Part shown: positions 55,690 to 64,000 of the stretch, piece after piece | Layout of the letters: the number at the start of each line of letters is the position of its first letter | Numbering within the stretch: position 1 is the stretch's first letter | Origin: Erythrobasidium yunnanense | Taxonomy: Eukaryota > Basidiomycota > Cystobasidiomycetes > Erythrobasidiales > Erythrobasidiaceae | Reading direction: 5' to 3' | Length of the DNA stretch: 64,000 bases | NCBI GenBank assembly: GCA_001600175.1 | Contig: BCJC01000001.1 | Location: 2,279,652 to 2,343,651, forward strand | Translations under genes and position numbers: made by a program | Notes under the pieces: model-generated | What the model was told of the DNA's origin: nothing | Databases searched by the model: none | Seen by the model: only the letters and a program-made list of their open reading frames with translations

Positions 55690-57901
55690 CTAGAATCTGT
55701 TCTGCAGCTAGTCAGTACCGCATCGCGAGCATTTGGAGATGCGTCATACCATCACAATCACACCGAAGATGACGCTCGCCCAAGCTGGCCACTTTGCCCT
55801 AGTGTACGGGTCACTACTGAGTTTCAGGCTACATGCCGCCGCTAGTATTCGTAATACGGTCAGAGATTCATATATGTGCTTCACAGACTTTCAGAAGCTC
55901 ACGGAAGATGTACGCCAAGCACGTTGCACCGAAGCCGCCGGTTATCTCCAGGACCAGACCGAGATCGCATGTCATCAGCGAGACTGAGGCAAAATCAGCT
56001 GCTGAGACAGAACAAAGGCGTGAACATGCGTACTGAGCATGCTCATGACGACCAGAGCAGTGGTGACGATGAAATGCCGCCGCCTGTCGAAAGGCTGGCC
56101 GGAAAAGAAGAAGTTCTCGAAGACCTTGAAGAGGCAGAATGAGTTTCGTTCGAAGAGTGCCCATCAGTGGCTTACTTCTCTGCACACAAAGGCTTCCAAG
56201 GGAGTTGTGGTCATCATGTTCAGTCCAAAGCAGAAGCGAGCCAGATTTGCCCAGAAGTCTGAACAAGGGGTTAGCAGCGCACCTTGTAGCGGAATACACA
56301 TGACGTACGGTCGGCAGGGAAGTTGTTAAGGATATTACCCCTGGTCTTGTCGGTCTTCCGTATTGCGGATCAGCATCACCTTCTGATGATACAGCAAGTG
56401 CACTTACGAACACAGAATACCCAGCGACTGCCATGATCAGACTTGCTACCACGCTCAATCCCGTGCTAATGTGTGTGACCGTATTCCATCGATCCAAGGT
56501 GGGCGTGGATAGAGAACCATAAATGAGGAGAGAATTGTGATGGCATACATAAGCGAAGGAGATAACGCCGACTGCTTCGAAGAAGCCAGAGTCTATGATG
56601 GTAAATTGATTGGCGGGATCGCCTTTGAGTTCTGCCGGTAACGTAGGGCCTTCTATCAGAACTGTCGTAACGATTATGGCCATGCTGCAGCAACGTCAGC
56701 GATTCTGTACCATGCAGAGATCCTGAATCATGTGCTAACCTGACAAGTGCCAACGCTGAAGCCTTGCTTAGCTTCTCAATGTCGCGATATAGAGAAAGTG
56801 GGTATGAGATGCCAAGAGTCGTAACCACTGTATAAGCGATGGATCAGCTCAATGAACAAGATTTTTTTGAAACGACATGACTTGCCTACTACTAACTGCC
56901 GCGAAAATACATACTGCCCAACACTACTTTGTGCAAAGCCCGGAAAGATAGCAGTCAAGACGTCTGCGCCGGGACAGTGAGTCAGCGTTTCTTTGAGACA
57001 CCATGTTAGATGCTCACGAGGTATCGTATCACCAAGGATGACTGCAAAAGCGCACATGCCACCGAATGCAAACGAGAATTGGAAGAACGAGACGACAGCC
57101 CTGCCCGGAAAGCCAAAGCAGGATTCCATGATGTCGATATATGACTTCTTGCCGGTGAGCTTGGCGTTGAGGACGACACTGCCGATTCATACAGTTAGCT
57201 TCAACCGAGTCTTCTGTCATGCCCACGCACAGCCTGATAGTCCAGTCTGTGACGACTCCTAGCACCACGAGAAGAAGGATACCTGTGACGAAGCCTGCTT
57301 CACGCACGGCGTATGGGAGGCCTTGCAGAGCATATCAGGAACTGCAGGCACAGCCGGTCGTAGTTGATCTGCCATACCGATGATGCCAGCTCCTAGTATG
57401 GAGTTGCTCATGTTGCTGTGAATGAGGAATGACTTAGCATTGTCAGCATTTGCCTAAGATATGTAGATTGACGTACGAGACTGAAGCCAGAATGGAGCCT
57501 TTACCGCCTCCTACGCTCAGCCCGTCAAGGTCAAAGTCGTGGTCATCGTGACTGCGTGAGCTTTCGACGCTGCCTCTGCTAGCTGCAGCGCCCAGCAAGC
57601 CATGAAACGATGGCAGCCTTTGCGCGTCGAGATTACTGGCGTCCTCGTCGCCGTCCAGTTCAGCGAGGTCGTCCGTGTCGAGGTCATACTGCGCTTCTCT
57701 GCTGGCATATGTCGACTTTAGATATCTCTGCGGCGGGAATCTGGCATCGCTCCTCGTCTGGTCATTCTCGCTGATCCCAGAACTGCTGGCGTTTGGCTGA
57801 TCTTGCGTAGCCCCGACATCGTCGCCGTCTATACTGGCTGAGAACAGCGGCTCGCTCTCATGGTCCACATAGTCCACCTCCTCGCGCTGTCGTCCGCCCA
57901 T
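55690..57901 (-). CDS. Vacuolar amino-acid transporter, SLC38/AVT family
   Basis: Predicted proton-linked amino-acid transporter of the vacuole membrane (AVT5/6/7 type). Thirteen exons give 520 residues: 57477-57901, 57378-57415, 57231-57321, 57018-57178, 56886-56963, 56740-56827, 56408-56684, 56309-56354, 56176-56258, 56034-56124, 55903-55983, 55750-55841, 55690-55701. A ~130-residue acidic N-terminus precedes the core. Motifs: NMSNSILGAGIIGLPYAVRE, DWTIRLVVLNAKLTGKKSY, ISYPLSLYRDIEKLSKASAL, VISFAYVCHHNSLLIYGSL, GYSVFTDKTRGNILNNFPAD, ANLARFCFGLNMMTTTPLEA and AYIFPAACSLKLSSDP. One intron (56828-56885) uses a GC donor (GCAAGT). Three introns end at AAG (57322, 56355, 56125). All are forced by conserved sequence and frame. 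The last tiny exon (NRF then stop) is the least certain part. Confidence 0.9.
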
Positions 57902-58555
57902 CCATCCGTCAAGCCTCGGTAGTTCTGCAGCAAAAGTCAGGTCGCCGACCTAGTTCTCGAGGCAAGATGTCGCATCACACGTCCGCACAATACCCTCCAG
58001 CCATTCAAGATACTTAAGCTACGCTATCAAACTATGTGATCTACGAAGACGGCTTCTGTTTGCTGACGTCCCAGGGCAATCAGCCAGCTATCAGCTCGGC
58101 CCGCTGGCGTCCGAGACGTAATCAATCAGATAACTCAATTTCAACTAACGTATCTTGTCAGCTGTCCAACTCAACCTTCCATACACAGCGGTTTGGAGGA
58201 CAGGTGCCAGCCATCGCACCGGATTCGGAAAGTCTTGGTAGCATGTTTTTGGGATCAATGCAAACCCACAGAGACTCGTGCAATCATATCAGGGCATCTA
58301 AAAGGTGCCTGTGTAGTGCTTTGCGAAACGGCCACGCTGTTCGCCCGTTCCTGCTCGGAACCGGGTCTAACACAACAGCGCTCTGGACAACGTATTTTGA
58401 TCCCGCATGAGTATGGCCTGCTATCCTCTGCTTTCCACCTAGCTAAGATACCGCTAGTCACTCTCTCAACAAACTTGCCATACCGACTAGTCCTGCTGAT
58501 CAACATCGCAGAAGCACCCACATTCACTTAACATCTTCTATGCAATAGCAACATA
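57902..58555. promoter_or_regulatory. Divergent intergenic region, AVT transporter / CBM1 protein
   Basis: 654 bases containing both promoters. The longer upstream region on the CBM1 side would fit a regulated secreted protein. I see no convincing GGCTAA or SYGGRG site cluster for cellulase regulators. The frame at 58193-58531 is not supported as a gene. Confidence 0.4.
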
Positions 58556-59801
58556 ATGCTCAAGATTAAGTTATCCGCTTTCCTCTTGCTGTGCTGGTCA
58601 CTTTCTTCATCAAATTTCGTTGCTGGCTCGGCCACGGACAACCACGACCATCGACCCCATCAGCCCAACAGCCGGCGTAATGTATTAGGGCATCGCTTCG
58701 TAGGCCGGCATAGATCGGAGCGGATCGATAATGGTTTGTCCCGCCAATATGGCCATTTGCGGTTCCCGCTGAACGGTCCCTGCAGCTAGCGAAAGGATCC
58801 GTCGCGCACAAGTCGACCCTCATGCTCATTATACAACGGTGTTGCATAAGAGAGGACCTTCCGTTCTGCCCACGACCACGACTACCTCTGCGACATCAAC
58901 GAGTGTTTCCGCCAACATACTCTTAGCGGGTAGTCAGCCTGCAACTGCACAATGTACTGGCTTTGGGACAAGCGATGCCTGTACCGACAGCAAGTACACA
59001 GTGTCTGCGAGCGGTGTCTCCCTCGTTCTAGGGACAATCCCTGCAAGTGGGCACATCAACTTCCAGTATATCGCGCTATCAGATTATCAAGGCACTGGCT
59101 CTTATCGCAATCCTCCGAGCAATTGGAAGCTTCTCAGCGGCGGACTCCATTTCGACCCAAATAACAACCAGCCTGGTGGTGCTTATATCGGTAGCACCTT
59201 CTTTCCATTCTCTGCCGGAGCAAATCTGCCTACCTCTGGGTATTGTATCGTATGGGTTCAAGTTGGCCAATTCAACGAGCATTATGGAGAGTGCGTGGAT
59301 AGTTCTCACTTCCGAACACGCTCACGCTGACCTGGATCCTGCAGAGGAGGGCAAGGGCCAATCTGCTCTGGGCCAATCACCCTATCTTCAGCTCCCGCCG
59401 CCGCGAGCAGGACGTCATCTTCAAGCAGCTCTTCGCCTACCAGCACGATCTCCCAGAGCTCCGCTCAGACCACGACCTCTAGCTCTGCCGCTCGCACTAC
59501 GAGCTCCAGCTCCAGCTCTTCATCTATCACGACATCAAGCGCAACAACATCCGCTAATACTGCCATTCAAACGCTATACGGGCAGTGCGGCGGCAATGGC
59601 TATACTGGGCCATCAAGATGCATTACAGGGTCAGCATGTACTTACTTGAACGACTGGTGGTCCGCGTGTCAGCCAGACGCTTCGAAGCAGTGCGTCGCGC
59701 TGTGGGCTCAATGTGGAGGTGACGGATACACTGGAGCTACCTGCTGCACGACCGGATCCTGCAAGTATTCGAATCAGTGGTACTCTCAGTGCCAGCTCTA
59801 G
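58556..59801 (+). CDS. Secreted protein with unknown N-terminal domain and two C-terminal CBM1 cellulose-binding modules
   Basis: Three exons (58556-58733, 58786-59290, 59345-59801) give 379 residues. A signal peptide ([20 protein letters not shown]) is followed by a basic, His-rich pro-region with dibasic sites (NSRRN, RIRRA, LHKRG) suited to Kex2 cleavage. A Thr-rich linker then leads to a ~120-residue domain ([15 protein letters not shown] ... [20 protein letters not shown] ... [18 protein letters not shown]) that I do not recognise; it looks like a compact beta-sandwich. A Ser/Thr-rich linker precedes two CBM1 modules: [15 protein letters not shown]...[12 protein letters not shown] and [15 protein letters not shown]...[12 protein letters not shown], each with the cysteine spacing and aromatic face that bind crystalline cellulose. 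It may be a plant-wall enzyme or binding protein; no known glycosidase motif is present. Confidence 0.88.
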
Positions 59802-59973
59802 TATATGAGGGTGGAATATTGTAATTAAAGCGGGTTCGCGCTTCTTCGCGTTGAGTTTGTGCGTCCGGTACATGCATTACTATCTTTCGCGTACCAGTAC
59901 AGGATGCTACACTACGGCAACGAAACAAAATACTGTTTTGCGTCTAGTCCGGCAAGGTATCAACAAAGTACTG

Positions 59974-62437
59974 CTAATCAGTGTCACTCTCGTCGTCTTC
60001 AGCTTGCGCTTCTTGAGCGGCAGACGGCTGCTGAGATCCCCAAAGACCACGGAAGAATTCCATAACCCCTGCCGCCCTCGCTTCGCCGTTGTCTGCTTCG
60101 CCTTCCGAATCTGCATCTCCGTTACCAGGAAAATCACCAGGCACTCCTCCGCGACGTGCGCTGGCAGTGAGCTGCTCGAGCTGAGCCATGACAGCAGCTT
60201 CTGTATCAGGGTCCATCCCCTCTCTCCCTGGTCCCGCCTGCAGGTATTGCATAAGTCGCTGCATAAAGCCTTCCGCATTCGCTTGAGCAGTTCCATTTCC
60301 TGTTTGTGCAGGAGCTGCTCCTCCGCGCCGATTGCGACTGCCATCATACATGGTACGGAAGTAGGCATCGTCAAAGCCTGGACCTGGTGGTAGAGGATCG
60401 TAGACCATGCTCAAAGAGTTCAGAACTGTCTGCGGTAGGTATAGTCGTATCGACTGAATGTCCGACACCAGGATGTGCCGGTATATGCCTTCTGGAACGC
60501 CGTTTTTGGGGTAAAGCGATTCTTCCCAGAGCTTCTTACCAAACACAACGTCCGGATGCGAAGGTTCAGAAACGAATGTACCCGATGCTTCCTTGATGGT
60601 GTCTTGCAACCACTGCAGGACTTCCGGTTCTTTCCAAAGAGTATCGCTACGGTGGACGTATAGCTGGGAGAGGAGTTGAAGAATATAGGAGGGCTTACGA
60701 CTACAGTATGGATAGTTCAGCGAAGCATAGAAGCCGGAAAAACATACTTACTGATAACCGCTTTCGACTTGAGCGTGGCTGAGCTCGTATAGAGGTCTTG
60801 GGACGGAGCAGCCAAGCTTGTCCAATAGTATGGTAGCCGTAAGCGGATACCGCAGGAAAGCTTGCTTGAGCTCCTTTGTACTCTGATCATGGGACTGCTT
60901 GTTGTCTTCTTCGAGGTGCCACCTGCAAAGAGCCTTTGCGTAGAATAAGCCAGGATAGCTGTCTAATTGCAAATGTTGGTCGTGCATCATGTCAAGCGTC
61001 CTTGGTAGCTCTTCTAATAGATCGAGGAACCAGGTGTATTGCTTGCACTTGGCTGCCGTAAAGTCCATGAACAAGAGAGCGCCATACGGGTCATCGAAGG
61101 GAGAAACGCTGATTATAGACACGCTTAGTCTGGTCGTCGAACATATGTGCCGGCAACCTACGCATATAACAGCTTGGCATGCTCGTGCAATGTCCGCCAT
61201 GTTCCACGCTTCATGAGTGAGCTGATGCGCTTTTCAAGTGCCCTGAAGAAGCCTCTCGACTCTATCCGCCGGAAGTCCACTCGTGCATTACCATTCTGAA
61301 GGTTGAAGCTAGGTGCGAAAGCCTTTTCGTATGCGTAAAGTGCGCGATCCAGGAAATCTTGCGACATGCCCGGATCGCCTTGCAGCGCCGCCATGTCTGA
61401 AAGACCAAGTAGGGTTTCCGCATGATATGGATGTACGTGCATCAGGGCCATGAGTTGATTCGGATCATGACTTGCTATCGCTTCCAAGTACATTTGCGTA
61501 ACTTCGACATAGGTCTTAGTGTGCTCGAATGTCCACAAAGCTTCTCCTGCCGATGCTTCGACAAGCTCCATGTTGAGACCAGATTTGGAGAAGGCTATCG
61601 GAGGCCAATTCTGCTGAGGTTTGGCTAACATGCCCCCTCTTGCAAATTGCCGGCCAAGAGCATGATGCGGATTCTGCGCTCTTGCTCCACGACGACCTTG
61701 AGATGTCTGTGCCGTCGATGCTATGACATGCGCGCCAAAGAAGCGTTTTAACTCTGCTTCGGCATCCAGGTGCTTTGTCTCGATGGCCAGCAGCGAGCGA
61801 ATCCGAGGCGTCGTGAGGGCCGCAGCTGGCGAATCTTGCTGTCCTTGTGATTGTGACGCGCTCGTCTGGCCCAATTCCTTCAATGCACGATCAATCTCGT
61901 CCAAATCGTCTTCGTCTGCAGGCGGTTTTTCCTGAGTCTTCCCTCCCTTCTTCTTGTTGCTCTTCGGAGGCTTAGTTATAGGTGCAGCTTCTGTCGCTTC
62001 TGAACGCGGTTCATCAGGCGTCTCAGCATCTTCAGTTGGAGTTATGGCAGGCTTCTTCTTCTTTTTGTTCTTCTTCTTCTTGCTTTTGCTCTGTTAGATT
62101 GCATCAGGACTTGTAAGTATATAGCTTGAGCGTCTTACTTTTGGCGTATCTTGCGCGCTGTCCAAATCTTGGTCCTCATCGTCATCGCCGGCTTCGCTCT
62201 CTAGCTGGACATTCAGCAAGCATATGCGATCAAGAATCAGTCAGGAAGCATTGAAGTCATCATAGGATTCTCGTTTACAGCTGCAAAGGCTGATATTGCG
62301 GCGCCTGGCTTTGGGCCGTTTTTCGATGGTGTCGCTATCGTTTCTGGCTCTTCCTCGTCTTCGCTCGTCGATCCAAGCTCTTCGGCTTTACGTGCTAGTT
62401 CGTCCAAGTCATCCTGGCGTCTGTTTCGTCGTGACAT
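59974..62437 (-). CDS. RQC1: Ribosome quality control protein Rqc1 / TCF25 (Nulp1)
   Basis: Subunit of the ribosome quality control complex that, with Ltn1 and Rqc2, marks stalled nascent chains on 60S subunits. Five exons (62279-62437, 62139-62204, 61162-62090, 60752-61108, 59974-60700) give 745 residues. The start MSRRNRRQDDLDELARKAEE, followed by acidic then Lys-rich low complexity (KSKKKKNKKKKKPA), is typical. The TCF25 core includes WTFEHTKTYVEVTQMYLEAI, MHVHPYHAETLLGLSDMAAL, VSPFDDPYGALLFMDFTAAK, YPGLFYAKALCRWHL and AFLRYPLTATILLDKLG. It ends in an acidic EAQAEDDESDTD. The first donor GTAAAC lies within FAA(VNE), so a few residues there are uncertain. It converges on the CBM1 gene with a 172-base gap. 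Confidence 0.92.
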
Positions 62438-62588
62438 GATCTGGAAGAGCGAAAGGCAAGGACCGATCTTCCATGCCGAGATCAGACGACAATGTTCGTA
62501 TAAAGAGCAAACTCTGATATATGCCTTTGCAAGCAATGTATTCCTTATGCAGACTCCCCAAATAACAATGCTAACTCGTGATACTATG

Positions 62589-64000
62589 CTACATGTGCGC
62601 GGCTTGGGCTGGCTCCTTGAACGACAGACCCATCGAGATTGCAGCGAACGAGAAGCGATCAGTAGCCTCGTCTATACGCTGGGCCGTGGATTTCCCCTGA
62701 CCGTGCCCGGCTTTCAAGGCCACCCTCAATAGCAGGGGATTTGGGTTATCTGCCAGCTGATGCTGGAGAGCTGCAATGAACTTGAAAGAGTGAAGTGGAG
62801 ATACCCTATCGTCGTGATCACCCGTCAGAAGCATGACGGGAGGGTATACTTTCCCGCTTCGTACGTTGTGGACCGGCGAATACGGATACAGGTAGTCAAA
62901 GTCTTGGGGAACGTCCGGATCGCCGTAATCTCCTCGCCAGGCACTTCCTATAGCTGAAGGAACAGCACTGTCAGCGTCACGGGCACTCTGCCCCCGGCGC
63001 TCGACCCAACTTACTGAACTTGTGGAAGCGCTAGAAGGGCATCATTAGCTAGAACTGACTGAAGGCAGCTCGAAGGGCTCACCAGCATGTCCAACACACC
63101 AACGGCTGACAAGACGCAGCCGAAGAGTTCTGGCGCCTGATTCGCGCAGGCGGCGACCAGAAGCCCTCCGTTGGACCCGCCATATATTGCGAGCTTGTTG
63201 TGAGCAGTATATTTCCCCTTCACCAGATACTTTGCTGCGTATTGGAAGTCGTCGAAAACGTTGATTTTCCTTTCCTTCGTCCCGGCTGTGTGCCAGTCTT
63301 CGCCGTACTGCAGGAATCGCATCAGTGGCTGATGACACCATCAACAAGATTGAAACATACCTCTGAGCCTCCGCGAATATTAGCGACGCATAATCTTGCG
63401 CCGTAGGCTTTGCAAAATGTAAGCATCTCCGGACTGCGACAGCACACCGCATAAGCGTTTTCAAAGTGGTTTGTTCGGAATGCCTACCTGAAGAAGGGAT
63501 CCATGCTTATGCTGAAACCGCCATACCCGTATAGTAAAGCAGGGCAGGTACCGTCCTGAGGGACTCCCTGCGGCGTAACGACGAACATTGGCACGCGAGT
63601 CCCGTCTTTGCTTTCGTAGAAAACCTGCTGCGTCTCAAACTCGTCCTGCTGAAGACCCTTGACAACAGTAGCTCTGAACAGCTTTTCGCCCGAGTTGTCT
63701 TCGAAGGAATAGCGATACGCCAGGCCGGGGTTGCTGAAGCCGATGACCTTGAAGAAAAGCTCTTTGTGGTGTCTCCTCCCCCGCAGCTCGCCAAAAGTGC
63801 CGATTAGATTCTGGCCAATGCGACCCTTGCGTTGACCTGTCTTAAGATCATGTATAGACAGTTCATCCTTGACGTCTCTTGACCGCATAAGCAGCAGGTC
63901 GTTCCCATTAATTACTGATGCAGAAGTCAAGATGCAGTCGGGATCTTCCTTGACCAGCTCTGCGAAGCCTTCCTTGGGCTTAGCCAAATCGAAGGTGACC
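62589..64000 (-). CDS. Prolyl oligopeptidase (S9A), C-terminal part (runs off the window end)
   Basis: Cytosolic serine peptidase cleaving after proline in short peptides. The 5' part lies beyond base 64000. Exons seen: 63488-edge, 63361-63433, 63083-63307, 63015-63030 and 62589-62953. The end of the beta-propeller is followed by the catalytic domain: [45 protein letters not shown], nucleophile [14 protein letters not shown], acid [18 protein letters not shown] and His [12 protein letters not shown]. The triad is complete. The fourth exon seen is a 16-nt microexon encoding RFHKF(T); skipping it would shift the frame. The C-terminus is [10 protein letters not shown]. It is 151 bases from the RQC1 start on the same strand. 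Confidence 0.94.

Noticed and set aside
1-64000. A transposon, retro-element, CRISPR array, tRNA or biosynthetic gene cluster
   Set aside because: No transposase, reverse transcriptase, capsid, long terminal repeat, spaced direct repeats, tRNA-like B-box fold or clustered backbone enzymes could be seen.

Overview
This is a compact fungal nuclear window, almost certainly from a basidiomycete yeast or dimorph. Nearly every gene is cut by many short introns (mostly 48-68 bases, GT-AG, with a CTNAY branch site close to the acceptor). The protein set is typical fungal: Vps68, ATG26 sterol glucosyltransferase, a Flo8-type LisH factor, Med13, a DUF2433 protein and CBM1 domains. I count about 28 genes in 64 kb and resolved about 108 introns by hand. 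For every multi-exon gene complete in the window the summed exon lengths are a multiple of three. The exact species is not readable; a compact Pucciniomycotina or Ustilaginomycotina genome is a guess. I see no rRNA, tRNA, transposon, retro-element or CRISPR.

Layout. 1-4.7 kb: start of a Yor1/MRP-type ABC transporter (-), calcineurin B (-), and divergent VPS68 (+). 4.7-9.7 kb: a large Gln-rich Flo8/LisH transcription factor (-). 11.2-13.4 kb: a mitochondrial carrier and an AlkB-type dioxygenase (+). 13.5-15.0 kb: two adjacent unknown coiled-coil proteins that share a motif (-). 15.4-20.1 kb: a mitochondrial PP2C (Ptc5-like) and a coilin-like protein (-), then divergent Ecdysoneless/SGT1 (+). 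23.1-29.5 kb: ATG26 and TRAX (-). 29.7-33.5 kb: a small orphan protein, a DUF3405 protein and NOP13 (+). 33.5-43.2 kb: six minus-strand genes: a small multispan membrane protein, an RGS/Rax1-like protein, a steryl ester hydrolase and two Ser-rich unknowns, with one further gene-poor gap. 44.0-46.7 kb: a DUF2433 phosphoesterase-like protein with an RGG tail (-). 46.9-55.6 kb: MED13 flanked by two F-box paralogues, the upstream one broken (+). 55.7-64.0 kb: a vacuolar AVT amino-acid transporter (-), a secreted double-CBM1 protein (+), RQC1/TCF25 (-) and the 3' part of prolyl oligopeptidase (-).

The genes do not form a pathway cluster. This is ordinary housekeeping gene order with several divergent pairs on very short shared promoters. 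The most unusual signals are in gene structure. Four introns are GC-AG with a GCAAG core donor. Six introns appear to end at AAG rather than CAG or TAG. There are several tiny coding exons (10, 11, 12, 16, 20, 20, 21 and 26 nt), and some 3n-length introns without stops. The most novel protein material is a cellulose-binding secreted protein with an unrecognised N-terminal domain, and the adjacent pair of unknown LExARxxW proteins. I do not see a convincing new multi-gene system.
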